Positions 17,648-27,389 of a stretch of DNA of 64,000 bases are shown one piece after another. The notes beneath the pieces were generated by a model. The model was not told the DNA's origin. It made no database searches and saw only the letters and a program-made list of their open reading frames with translations. The stretch's first letter is position 1; every line of letters begins with the position of its first letter. Source of the stretch: Microbacterium sp. lyk4-40-TSB-66 (GTDB lineage: Bacteria; Actinomycetota; Actinomycetes; Actinomycetales; Microbacteriaceae); NCBI RefSeq assembly GCF_030209475.1, contig NZ_JARVRW010000007.1:1-64000 (forward strand). Reading direction: 5' to 3'. Made by a program: the position numbers and the translations under genes.

Positions 17648-18622
17648 TCAGGCGCCGGCTGCTGCCGCGGCACGACGGGCGGCCTCGGCGAGGGCGTCGC
17701 GCAGGGCAGCGGGGTGCGCGTCGGCGATCGGGCGGTCGAAACGCAGGCACTCGGCCGCGAGCGCACCCCACGACCACGACCCGAGACCCACCCGCGCGCG
17801 TCCTCCCCCCGCATCGGACAGCGTGCCGTCGACGACGTACGGCTCGAGTTCCTCGCGTGACGCCTCGACCACGATCTCGCCCCGGCACGGCCAGCCGCCC
17901 GAGTCGTCTCCGCCGCGGAACCGCCCCTCCAGATAGCGCACCGGGTCTCCGCCGGGAACCTCCCGAGGCGTGAACGGGCGTCCTCTGTGCGTCTTCAGCC
18001 GCATACGGTCCACCCGATACACACGCCAGCCGTCCCGGTCGGCGGTGAAGGCGAGGAGGTACCACCGGCCGCTGCGCCACAGCAGGTGGTGCGGCTCGGT
18101 CACGCGCACCGGCCCCTCCGCACCGCCGTAGTCGAACCGCACCTCCTCGCGGTCCGAGATCGCCGACTCGATCGCGCCGATCACACCCGGGTCGACCCCC
18201 ACCGCACCGGCGGGTGCCACCGCCTCGACCGCGAACCTCTGCGCCCGGCGGCCGAGCGGTGCGGGGAGGAGGCGTGAGATCACGCTGAGGGCTTCCTCCG
18301 CCGCCTCGGCGAGCGGGCCGCCCGACGACGCGGCGAGCCGGAGGGCGACGGCCACGGCCACCGCCTGCTCGTCGCCGAACGCCACCGGCGGCAGCTGCGC
18401 CCCCGCGCGCAGCCGGTAGCCGCCGGCGGGTCCGCGCGTCGCGTCGATCTCGTAGCCGAGTTCGCGCAGCCGGTCGACGTCGCGGCGGATCGTGCGCTCG
18501 CTCACGTCGAGGCGGCCGGCGAGCACGGTGGCCGGCCAGTCTCGCCGGGACTGCAGCACCGTCAGCAGGGACAGCAGACGACGCGACGTCGAGGGGGAGG
18601 AGCTTTCCGGCATGGCATCCAT
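17648..18622 (-). CDS. WYL-domain transcriptional regulator (YafY-like)
   Basis: A 324-residue regulator. The N-terminal DeoR-like helix-turn-helix (about residues 12-65; LDVSERTIRRDVDRLRELGY) is followed by a WYL effector-binding domain (about 140-225; GRWYLLAFTADRDGWRVYRVDRM) and a WCX-type C-terminal region. Divergent from the small VOC protein gene, a pairing often seen in Actinobacteria, so it probably controls that gene. The ATG at 18622 is taken; a second in-frame ATG at 18613 is equally possible. The effector is unknown. Confidence 0.9.
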   Translation of the reverse strand: MDAMPESSSPSTSRRLLSLLTVLQSRRDWPATVLAGRLDVSERTIRRDVDRLRELGYEIDATRGPAGGYRLRAGAQLPPVAFGDEQAVAVAVALRLAASSGGPLAEAAEEALSVISRLLPAPLGRRAQRFAVEAVAPAGAVGVDPGVIGAIESAISDREEVRFDYGGAEGPVRVTEPHHLLWRSGRWYLLAFTADRDGWRVYRVDRMRLKTHRGRPFTPREVPGGDPVRYLEGRFRGGDDSGGWPCRGEIVVEASREELEPYVVDGTLSDAGGGRARVGLGSWSWGALAAECLRFDRPIADAHPAALRDALAEAARRAAAAAGA

Positions 18623-18708
18623 TCTGCGAGATATTGCGGACGCTCCCTGTCCGGATCTGACGAGAGAGTCATGGCATCCGGAACCTCCCGGCTCACGACA
18701 GGACTGAC

Positions 18709-19125
18709 ATGACCCTCACCACCACCCTCCACGTCAACTTCGACGGACAGGCTGCCGCCGCGCTCGCGTTCTACGCCGAGGTGTTCGGTGGCACCGTCAC
18801 CGCGGTGCCCTACGGCGACACGGCCGAGGTGCCCGAACAGCGCGAGCAGATCGTGTGGGGCGAGATGGTCGCGCCGAGCGGCGTGCACGTGATGGCGTAC
18901 GACATCCAGCGCTCGCTCGCGTACGACCGCGGCACCAATCCCTTCTACCTGGCCCTGCGCGGACACGACGCCGACGAGGTGCGCGCCGCCTGGGAAGGAC
19001 TGAGTCAGGATGCCGAGATCCTCGCGCCCTTCGGACCCTCGGCGTTCTCGCCGCTCTACGGAAAGCTCGTCGACCGTTTCGGCGTGGTGTGGATCATCGA
19101 CGTGATCGCCCCCTGGAACGGCTGA
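18709..19125 (+). CDS. VOC-family protein (PhnB/glyoxalase-like)
   Basis: A 138-residue protein of the vicinal-oxygen-chelate superfamily. Two babbab halves are visible: LHVNFDGQAAAALAFYAEVF at the start and a second half ending GKLVDRFGVVWIIDVIAPW, the PhnB-like signature. Members bind metals or small molecules, but the reaction here is unknown. ATG with AGGACTGAC upstream. Divergent from the WYL regulator; the 86-bp gap should hold both promoters. The gene is followed by a 905-bp repeat-rich region. Confidence 0.88.
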   Translation: MTLTTTLHVNFDGQAAAALAFYAEVFGGTVTAVPYGDTAEVPEQREQIVWGEMVAPSGVHVMAYDIQRSLAYDRGTNPFYLALRGHDADEVRAAWEGLSQDAEILAPFGPSAFSPLYGKLVDRFGVVWIIDVIAPWNG

Positions 19126-19129
19126 GGCG

Positions 19130-20030
19130 GGGTTTCGGGGCGCGCGCGGCCGGCGGGCGCGTTCGGGGCGGGTTCCGCGCTTTGGGGCGGGGTCGCGGCG
19201 AGCGGCCTCGTTCGGGGCCGGTTCCGCGCGTTGGGGCGGGTTTTGCGCTGTGGGGCGGACGGGAACCGCCCCGAACGCACGAATCACGCCCCGAACCGCG
19301 GCGACCCCCGACCCGCGTCGCGCGCACGCGAAGGCAGGCGCGGGTCAAGCCGAGACCTCCGCGTTCGGGGCGGGTCCTGCGCGTTGGGGCGCGGTCGCGG
19401 CAGGCGGGCGCGTTCGGGGCGGGATCTGCGCATTGGGGCGGGGCCGCGGCAGGCGGGCGCGTTCGGGGCGGGTCCCGCGCTTTGGGGCGGGGCCGCGGCG
19501 GCGGGCGGGCGCGTTCGGGGCGGGTTCCGCGCTTTGGGGCGGGTTTTGTGCTGTGGGGCGGACGGCAGCCGCCCCGAACGCACGAATCACGCCCCGAAAC
19601 GCGGCGACGCCCGCGTCGCGCGCACGCGAGGGCGGGCGGCGCGGGTCAAGCCGGGATCTCCGCGCTCGGGGCGGGTTCTGCGCTTCGAGGCGCGGTCGCG
19701 GCGAGCGGCCTCGTTCGGGGCCGGTTCCCCGCGTTGGGGCGGGGTTTTGCGCTTTGGGGCGGGTTTTGCGCTGTGGGGCGGACGGCAACCGCCCCGAACG
19801 CACGAATCACGCCCCGAAACGCGGCGACCCCCGACCCGCGTCCCACGCACGCGAAGGCCGGCGCGGGTCAAGCCGGGATCACCGCGTTCGGGGCGGGTTC
19901 TGCGCTTTGGGGCGCGGTCGCGGCGGGCGGGCGCGTTCGGGGCGGGATCTGCGCTTCGGGGCGCGCGAGAACCGCCCCGAACGCACGAATCACGCCCCGA
20001 AACGCGCGAGGCGACGGCGGCACCCGCCCG
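19130..20030. repeat. 900-bp GC-rich array of GGGGCG/CGCCCC motifs
   Basis: A non-coding stretch built from short units of the kind CGTTCGGGGCGGGTTC and CGCTTTGGGGCGGG, repeated more than 15 times on the plus strand. Interspersed are four copies of a CCGCCCCGAACGCACGAATC core followed by ACGCCCCGAA, at 19266, 19569, 19789 and 19972. The two motif kinds are complementary (TTCGGGGCG versus CGCCCCGAA), so transcripts or single strands could fold extensively. Long open frames here have no start signal or family resemblance and are rejected. Confidence 0.88.
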
Positions 20031-21005
20031 TCAGACCCGCGCGCTGCTCGCGCGCACCACCAGCGCCGCGGGTACCGTCTCGGCCACCGGCGCGGCTCCC
20101 TCGATCGCGGCGACCAGGGCGGCGACCGCCTGACGGCCGAGGGCGTCGAAGTCCTGACGCACGGTGGTCAACGGGGGGCGGTACTCGGCGGCATCCACGA
20201 TGTCGTCGAACCCCACCACGGCGACGTCGCGCGGAACCTCCCGCCCCGACTCGGCGAACGCCCGCAGGGCTCCCAGCGCCATCTGGTCGTTGGACACGAA
20301 GACCGCGGTGGCAGCGCCGAGGGCAGCGGCGGCGAGGTGACCGGATGCCGAGGTCCAATCGCCGCGGACCGGCTCGGGCGCGGTGATCCCGGCGTCGGCC
20401 AGGGCCTCGCGCCACCCGCGTTCGCGCTCGGTCGCCGCAAACGACCCCGAGGGCCCCGCGAGGTGATGGACCGTGCCGCGTCCGAGGGAGAGGAGATGCG
20501 CGGTCGCCGCGCGGGCGCCCCCGGCGTGGTCGGTCTGCACGATCGAGAAGCGATCGTCGGGCGGAGAATCCACGACCACGACGTGCAGATCGGCCGGCGG
20601 ATCGACGTCGCGGGCGAGCTCGGTCGCCTCGTTCAGAACCACGGCGCCGTCGACGCCCTGCGAGCGGAGCCGGGCGAAGGCGTCGCGGATGCCGCGCTCC
20701 CCCACCGTCACGACCGCGAGCGCGTACTCGCGCGCGGCGGCGGCCTCCGAGATCGCCTGCAGCATCCGCGAGTTGCCGACCGAGGCGAGGGTGGACACGA
20801 CGAGACCGATCGTGGAGGTCTGCCCGGTGCGAAGGGCACGGGCCGCGCGGTGCATGCGGTAGCCGAGGTCGGCCATCGCCTTCTCGACCCGGGCGCGGGT
20901 GGCGGGGTCGACGCGGGGGCTGCCGTTGGCCACGCGCGACACCGTCTGCGCCGACACTCCGGCTCGTTCGGCCACGTGGGCCATGGACACGCGCATCGCA
21001 TTCAT
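20031..21005 (-). CDS. LacI-family transcriptional regulator of galTK (unit 3)
   Basis: A 324-residue repressor with helix-turn-helix VSMAHVAERAGVSAQTVSRV at about residues 6-25 and an effector domain ending in VVGFDDIVDAAEY and LTTVRQDFDALG. It is strongly similar throughout to the unit-1 LacI protein. Divergent from galT with only 41 bp between the starts; a palindrome TGTTATCGTGAACA overlaps the galT start codon. It probably represses galT-galK, with a galactose-related inducer (inference). ATG at 21005; a second in-frame ATG lies three codons in. Confidence 0.93.
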   Translation of the reverse strand: MNAMRVSMAHVAERAGVSAQTVSRVANGSPRVDPATRARVEKAMADLGYRMHRAARALRTGQTSTIGLVVSTLASVGNSRMLQAISEAAAAREYALAVVTVGERGIRDAFARLRSQGVDGAVVLNEATELARDVDPPADLHVVVVDSPPDDRFSIVQTDHAGGARAATAHLLSLGRGTVHHLAGPSGSFAATERERGWREALADAGITAPEPVRGDWTSASGHLAAAALGAATAVFVSNDQMALGALRAFAESGREVPRDVAVVGFDDIVDAAEYRPPLTTVRQDFDALGRQAVAALVAAIEGAAPVAETVPAALVVRASSARV

Positions 21006-21011
21006 TGCATG

Positions 21012-21053
21012 TTGACGATATCACGGCTGCGCTGTAGCGTGTTATCGTGAACA
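21012..21053 (+). promoter_or_regulatory. Leaderless galT promoter with overlapping LacI operator
   Basis: TTGACG (21012-21017), 17-nt spacer, TAGCGT (21035-21040), then GTG 6 nt later, so the mRNA should start at the start codon. The operator-like palindrome TGTTATCGTGAACA (21040-21053) starts at the last -10 base and covers the start codon. Confidence 0.78.
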
Positions 21054-22218
21054 CGCACAGCCTCCCTGCGGTGCCCCTCCGCGCCGGTGTGGTCAAGCGC
21101 CCGACCCGCCTCGCCGACGGCCGCGAACTGATCTATTTCGACGATCCCGGCACGACGCTCGGTGCCGAGCGCGCCGTCGATGCCCGCACGCTCGACCCCC
21201 GGCCCGCCACCGCCACCATGCGCCAGGACGTGCTCACCGGCGACTGGATCACCGTGGCATCCAATCGGCAGAATCGCGCGTTCCTGCCTCCCGCGCACCT
21301 CGACCCCCTGTCGCCGCAGACGCCGACCAACCCGTCGGAGATCCCGTCGCTGTACGACGTCGCGGTCTTCGAGAACAAGTCGCCGTCGTTCGGCCCCGCG
21401 CTCGAGGTCGCGACCGACGACGCACCCGCCGCGGTCGACCCGCCGCTCGGAGACGACGACCTCGAGCACCTCGGCCTCGGCCGCACCCGCACCTCCGTCG
21501 GTCGCTGCGAGGTCGTCTGCTTCAGCCCCGCGCACGAGGGGTCGTTCGGATCCCTGTCGCGCACCCGCGCCCGCACGGTGATCGAGGCGTGGGCCGACCG
21601 CACCGCGGCGCTGTCGGCTCTGCCCGGCATCCGTCAGGTGTTCCCCTTCGAGAACCGCGGGCAGGAGATCGGCGTCACCCTCCCCCACCCCCACGGGCAG
21701 ATCTACGCGTATCCGTACGTCACCCCGCGCACGCACCGGTTGCTCGACACGATCTCGCGCAGCTCCGAGAACCTGTTCCAACGCATCCTCGAGTTCGAGT
21801 CCGCCGGCGAGCGTGTCGTGCTGCGCGGCGAGCACTGGACGGCGTTCATCCCGTTCGCCGCCCGATGGCCCGTCGAGGTGCACGTGCTCCCCCACCGCCA
21901 CGTCGCCGACCTGGCCGAGACGACCGACGCCGAGCGCGACGAACTCGCCCCGTTCTATCTGCGACTGCTGCGCGGCATCGACGCGCTCTACGACACCCCC
22001 ACCCCCTACATCGCCGCGTGGCACCAGGCGCCCGTCGGGCGCGGTCGCGACGAAGTCCGCCTCAACCTGCAGATCACCTCGCCCCGCCGTACCGCCGACA
22101 AGCTGAAGTACCTCGCCGGGTCCGAGGCGGCCATGGGCGCCTGGATCGGCGATGTCACCCCCGAGTCGCAGGCCGAGCGCCTGCGCGCCGCCCTCGACAC
22201 CGTTCCGGAGGTGACGGC

Positions 22219-22222
<4 letters not shown>
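21047..22222 (+). CDS. galT: Galactose-1-phosphate uridylyltransferase
   Basis: Leloir-pathway enzyme exchanging UMP between UDP-glucose and galactose-1-phosphate; 391 residues, cytoplasmic. The HIT-superfamily active-site motif is intact (His214-Pro-His216-Gly-Gln218 in LPHPHGQIYAYP), with His216 the expected uridylylated nucleophile. Other family blocks are FENRGQEIGVTLPHPHG, ending the first half, and VHVLPHRHVADL in the second. It starts at a GTG that is probably leaderless. It overlaps galK by 4 nt (ATGA). No galE or galM is found in this window. Confidence 0.97.
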
Positions 22223-23382
<1,160 letters not shown>

Positions 23383-23498
23383 CGCCCGCGCGTGCGGCCA
23401 GGGTGGGTGGTCGGCGCGGCGGTGGTGGGGGTCGGGGCTGCGGCGGTGGGGGTCGGGGCTGTGGGGGCCGGGGCGTTTCGCCCTTCGGTGCGGTCACG

Positions 23499-23763
23499 CA
23501 TAAACACGATCCGTGCGCGGAAACACGCCCTGCGCGTGTTTATGCACACGAACAGTGTTTATGCGTCACCCGGCGGAACCCGCAGCGCGGCGCACGACGC
23601 GGACCGCACCGAGTCGAGACCGCCGAGCCGCCGAGCCGCCGAGCGGCCGAGCCCGCGACCAACCCCCACCCACCCCATAAACACGATCCGTGCGCAGAAA
23701 CACGCCCTGCACGTGTTTATGCGCACGAACAGCGTTTATGCGCGACCCGGCGCAACCCGCAGC
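23499..23763. repeat. Duplicated 88-bp element with CATAAACACG inverted repeats
   Basis: An element starting CATAAACACGATCCGTGCGC at 23499 is repeated at 23676 (177 bp later), about 88 bp long and over 90% identical, ending CCCGGCG(G/C)AACCCGCAGC. Within each copy the 10-mer CATAAACACG is matched by the inverted CGTGTTTATG about 25 nt later, plus a further GTTTATGCG. These TA-containing words stand out against the GC-rich surroundings. They suggest a protein-binding site or a small palindromic mobile repeat. The rest of 23383-23498 is G-rich (GGTGGGGGTCGGGGCTG) repeats. Confidence 0.8.
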
Positions 23764-23776
23764 ACAGCGCGCACGC

Positions 23777-23863
23777 CACCCAACCCGCAAACACAACGCG
23801 CATGCCACCCAACCCGCAAACACAACGCGCATGCCACCCAACCCGCAAACATGTCGCGCACGC
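23777..23863. repeat. 29-bp tandem repeat, three copies
   Basis: CACCCAACCCGCAAACACAA followed by CGCGCATGC is repeated head to tail from 23777, 23806 and 23835; the third copy diverges at its end. There are no spacers, so it is not a CRISPR array. No gene is seen from here to 24021. Confidence 0.88.
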
Positions 23864-24021
23864 CCCGAAACCCGCAACGCGGCGCGCACAACCCGACCCG
23901 GAACGCACCCAGACGCACCGACGCAACCGCGGCGGGCACGGGAACGCGCCGTGCTGAAGCCCATCCACGACGACGCACCCGTCGCCTGGCGGAGCGCGTG
24001 ATCCGGGCGTAGCCTGCGCGC

Positions 24022-24978
24022 ATGAGCGACGACGACGTGCTGGCGTGGCTGGCCGACAGCGACCCGAGCCTGCGGTGGAAGGTGGAGCGCGACCTGCTCG
24101 ACGCCCCCGAAGAACAGTGGCAGGCCACTCGCGCCCGCGTTCCGCGCGAGGGGTTCGGGGCGCAGCTGCTCGCCGCTCAGGGCGAGGACGGCCTCTGGGC
24201 GGGTGGCGCCCACTTCCCGGCCGACTACCGCGGAGAAGAAGACGGTCAGCCCTGGACGGCCACGTCGTGGTCGCTGATGAGCCTGCGCGAGTGGGGAGTG
24301 GATGCCGATGCCCTCCGCCCCGACACAGCGGGACTTCTGAAGCGCAACGCGCGCTGGGAGTATGACGACCTCCCGTTCTGGGACGGCGAGGTCGACGCGT
24401 GCATCAACGCCTTCACCCTCGCCAGCGGTGCGTGGCTCGGGGCGGACGTCAGCGGCATCCGGAACTGGTTCGTGGAGCATCGTCTGCCGGACGGCGGGTA
24501 CAACTGCGAGTGGGTCGAGGGGTCGACGAAGTCGTCGTTCCACTCGACGATCAATGCGGTGATCGGCATCCTCGACGACGAGTGGCGCACCGGTGGGACG
24601 CCCGAACTGCACGCCGCCCGAAAGGGCGCCGAAGAGTACCTGCTGGAGCGGCGTCTGCTGTACCGGCTGTCGACGGGTGAGCGGCACGTCTGGGCGCATC
24701 ACCTGGGGTATCCGTTCCGCGCGCGCTTCAGCGCTCTGCGCGCCCTCGATCACTTCCGCGCCGCCGCCCTGCACGACGGCGAGAACCCCGATCCGCGCCT
24801 CGCCGAGGCCGTCGAGCGGGTGCGCGACTCGCGCGACGCCGACGGCACGTGGCACCAGGCGTATCCGCCGGAGGGACGCGAGTGGTTCGCCGTCGACGTA
24901 CCCGCCGGAGAACCGTCGCGCTGGCTGACCTTCTTCGCGCTGCGGGTGCTGCGCTGGTGGGACGCCGCCGCCGCCTGA
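24022..24978 (+). CDS. Conserved protein with squalene-cyclase-like alpha/alpha-toroid fold
   Basis: Soluble protein of 318 residues resembling the terpene-cyclase/prenyltransferase toroid superfamily often annotated 'squalene cyclase'. Repeated helical units carry QW-like and GG signatures: GEDGLWAGGAHFP (about 54-66), LPDGGYNCEW (about 154-163) and DADGTWHQAYPPEGREWF near the C-terminus. It lacks a DxDD motif, is half the length of true squalene cyclases and has no membrane segment, so actual cyclase activity is doubtful. The ATG is preceded by TAGCCT 6 nt upstream and no ribosome site, suggesting leaderless translation. It lies alone between a repeat region and an esterase gene on the same strand. 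Confidence 0.75.
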   Translation: MSDDDVLAWLADSDPSLRWKVERDLLDAPEEQWQATRARVPREGFGAQLLAAQGEDGLWAGGAHFPADYRGEEDGQPWTATSWSLMSLREWGVDADALRPDTAGLLKRNARWEYDDLPFWDGEVDACINAFTLASGAWLGADVSGIRNWFVEHRLPDGGYNCEWVEGSTKSSFHSTINAVIGILDDEWRTGGTPELHAARKGAEEYLLERRLLYRLSTGERHVWAHHLGYPFRARFSALRALDHFRAAALHDGENPDPRLAEAVERVRDSRDADGTWHQAYPPEGREWFAVDVPAGEPSRWLTFFALRVLRWWDAAAA

Positions 24979-25035
24979 CGGGACGCACGGCGCCGGAACG
25001 CCGCCCGCCCGCACCCGGACCGGCAGGATGAGGGA

Positions 25036-26523
25036 ATGGATGCCGAGCCCCTCACCGTGACGTCGAAAGGTGCGGTGCGCGGCTTCCGTCGGGGCGCCAC
25101 CGCCGTGTACCTCGGCATACCGTTCGCCGAGGCACCGGTGGGGCCGCTGCGATTCGCCGCCCCGGTGGCGCTCGAGCCGTGGGAGGGCGTGCGCGACGCG
25201 ACGGCGTACGGCGCGACCGCGCAGCGCGGCGACGCGGGGATCACGCTCATCCCCGAGCCGAGCGTGCCCGGCGACGCCACGCTGAACGTCAACGTCTTCG
25301 CCCCGGTCGGTGCGACCCCGGATGCCGCGCTCCCGGTGCTCGTGTGGATACACGGCGGGGGCTACACCTCGGGTTCGCCCGCCAGTCGCTGGTACGACGG
25401 CGATGCCTTCGCACGCGACGGGGTGATCACGGTGGTCGTCTCGTACCGCATCGGCTTCGATGGGTTCGGTCTGATCGAGGGCGCTCCGAGAAATCGCGGC
25501 CTGCGCGACCAGATCGCGGCGCTCGAGTGGGTGCGCGACGAGATCGGCGCGTTCGGGGGCGATGCCTCGCGCGTGACCGTGGCCGGGCAGTCGGCGGGCG
25601 GCGGGTCGGTGCTGGCGTTGATGGCGTCTCCTGCGGCATCCGGGCTCTTCCACCGCGCGATGGCCATCTCGCCGGCGATCGGAGCGGTGTCGCTCGACGC
25701 CGCGGGGCACTTCGCCGACCGGATGGCCACCCTCGCGGGGGTGGCGGCCGACCGCGACGGCTTCGCCTCCGTGTCGGAGGAGCGCCTGGTCGCGCTGCAG
25801 AAGGAGGCCGCGAAGCCCGAGCGGGGCCGAGCGCTCGCCTCGCTGAACGTGCTGCTGGAGGGCGGGATGCCGCTCGGACCTGTGGTGGACGGCGACGTGC
25901 TCCCGCGGCATCCGCTCGACGCCCTCGTCGACGGGGCATCGGCGGCGGTGCCGCTCGTGATCGGGGCGACGGACGACGAGGTGACCGCGCTGACCGCGAG
26001 ATACCGCAGCGTCCTGCGATTCGTGCCGGTGCCGCTCGCCCTCGCCGTGCTGGGGCTCGGCCGGTCGCGGCGCCGCGCCTACCTCGCGCGCACGCCCCGC
26101 AAGGGAGCCGCCGCGGTGCTCGGCGGGTTCGCCACGGACCGCGTCTTCCGCGCGACGGTGCTGCGGGTGGCCCGGGCGCGGGACGCTGCCGGCTCGACGC
26201 GACGGACGGCGAGCCGGACCTGGCTCTACCGGTTCGCGTGGGCGTCGCCGGTGCCGTCGATCGGCGTCGCGGGCCACTGTCTCGACGTGCCGTTCTGGTT
26301 CGACCATCTCGACGCCGAGGGTGTGACGGCGATCACGGGCGGCGCGCCGCCGACGGACCTCGCCGCGCAGATGCACCGCGCGATGGTCGCCTTCGTGCGC
26401 GACGGCGACCCGAGCTGGCCGCAGTGGGATGCCGCGACCCGGCGCGGGCGGGTGTTCGGGGGCGCGGCATCCTCCCCGCCCGTCGAGACCGACGCGTACG
26501 CCGAGGTCACTCCGCTGGTGTGA
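25036..26523 (+). CDS. Carboxylesterase/lipase, type B family
   Basis: Alpha/beta-hydrolase of 495 residues, no signal peptide. The nucleophile elbow is GQSAGGGS with Ser186, and the oxyanion region is VWIHGGGYTSGS (about 107-118). The catalytic His is probably in GHCLDVPFWFDHLD near residue 415, and an acidic residue lies in GATDDEV. The family hydrolyses carboxylic esters; the substrate is unknown. The ATG at 25036 has CAGGAT ending 6 nt upstream and GAGGGA directly before it. It is separated from the cyclase-like gene by 57 nt and may share its transcript. An 848-bp repeat region follows. Confidence 0.92.
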   Translation: MDAEPLTVTSKGAVRGFRRGATAVYLGIPFAEAPVGPLRFAAPVALEPWEGVRDATAYGATAQRGDAGITLIPEPSVPGDATLNVNVFAPVGATPDAALPVLVWIHGGGYTSGSPASRWYDGDAFARDGVITVVVSYRIGFDGFGLIEGAPRNRGLRDQIAALEWVRDEIGAFGGDASRVTVAGQSAGGGSVLALMASPAASGLFHRAMAISPAIGAVSLDAAGHFADRMATLAGVAADRDGFASVSEERLVALQKEAAKPERGRALASLNVLLEGGMPLGPVVDGDVLPRHPLDALVDGASAAVPLVIGATDDEVTALTARYRSVLRFVPVPLALAVLGLGRSRRRAYLARTPRKGAAAVLGGFATDRVFRATVLRVARARDAAGSTRRTASRTWLYRFAWASPVPSIGVAGHCLDVPFWFDHLDAEGVTAITGGAPPTDLAAQMHRAMVAFVRDGDPSWPQWDAATRRGRVFGGAASSPPVETDAYAEVTPLV

Positions 26524-26599
26524 GCCGCGGCAGCGGGCGGGTGGCGCGGGGATCGCCCACCGGCGCGGGTCGCGGCGCCGCGTTCGAGACTGCCGCAGG

Positions 26600-26870
26600 G
26601 GTGCGGGGGCGCGTCGGGGGCTGCTGCACGGACGCGGCGGCACCGACCGGGGCTGCTGCACGGACGCGGCGGCACCGACCGGGGTTGCCGCGCCGCGTCG
26701 GGGACGGCGGCACCGACCGGGGCTGCGGCGGCGCGGCGGGGGCCGCTGCACGGGCGCGGCGGCGCCGACCGGCGCTGCCGCGCCGGGTCGGGGGCGCGGC
26801 ACCGGGCGACCGGGGCTGCCGCGCGGGGTCGGGGACGGCGGCACCAGCCGACGGGGGCGACAGACTCATG
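26600..26870. repeat. GC-rich 30-33-bp degenerate repeats
   Basis: Units of the kind CTGCTGCACGGACGCGGCGG + CACCGACCGGGG recur at 26621 and 26653 and then in decaying form (GCCGCGCCGGGTCGGGG, GACGGCGGCACCGACC) to about 26870. No coding signal is seen. Part of the 848-bp gene-free stretch 26524-27371. Confidence 0.75.
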
Positions 26871-27006
26871 ACGGGGCGGGCGATGTGCAGCGGGGCGGTC
26901 GCGGGACGACCCGGTGCACATTCCGCGCCCCGCCCCGCACAAGCCGCATATTCCGCGCCCCGACGCCGCACACCGCACGCCCCGGCGCCGGGCGCGGCAC
27001 CGGACT

Positions 27007-27300
27007 CCGGTTCGGGGCGCGATCGGCGCTTCGGGGCACGAAAATTACGCCCCGGACGGCGAAATCCGCCCCGAACCCTCGAGACCGCGCGCCGCGCCGC
27101 GACCCGCACAGGCCGCACACCTCACGCCCCGACGCCGGGCGCGACACCGGCACCGGCACGGCGACGAGGAAGCGCCACGACCCCGGTTCGGGGCGCGATC
27201 GGCGCCTCGGGGCACGAAAATCACGCCCCGAACGGCGAAACCCGCCCCAAACCCTCGAGACCGCGCGCCGCGCCGCGACCCGCGCAGGCCGCACATCCCG
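27007..27300. repeat. Duplicated block of about 117 bp, CGCCCCGAA family
   Basis: A block starting CCGGTTCGGGGCGCGATCGG at 27007 is repeated at 27183, 176 bp later, with about 90% identity. Each copy contains TTCGGGGC(G/A)CG, a short A-rich CACGAAAAT, ACGCCCCG and CCGCCCC(G/A)AACCCTCGAG. This is the same GGGGCG/CGCCCC vocabulary as the arrays at 10.6 and 19.1-20.0 kb. No gene is seen. Confidence 0.82.
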
Positions 27301-27335
27301 CGCCGCGACCCGCGCAGGCCGCGCCCGACCCGCCG

Positions 27336-27389
27336 TCAGCGCGCGAAGGGCTCTCAGCGCCCGAAGGGCTCTCAGCGCGCGAAGGGCTC
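27336..27389. repeat. 18-bp triplication over a gene end
   Basis: TCAGCGCGCGAAGGGCTC occurs at 27336, 27354 (one mismatch) and 27372. The last copy is the end of the methyltransferase gene; on the minus strand each copy reads Glu-Pro-Phe-Ala/Gly-Arg-stop. The true stop is in the copy at 27372, so the other two are downstream duplicates of the terminal codons. Confidence 0.92.

Noticed and set aside
18855..21050. Long open frames through the 19-20 kb repeat array
   Set aside because: They arise because the repeat units lack stop codons in GC-rich DNA; no ribosome site, family match or normal amino-acid composition.
23777..23863. Possible CRISPR array
   Set aside because: The 29-bp units are contiguous with no spacers, and no cas genes are nearby.
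24022..24978. True squalene-hopene cyclase
   Set aside because: Too short, no DxDD motif and no hopanoid genes around; only the toroid fold is supported.
23566..26844. Minus-strand open frame of about 1092 codons
   Set aside because: Opposite the cyclase-like and esterase genes; composition and lack of a start signal mark it as a shadow.
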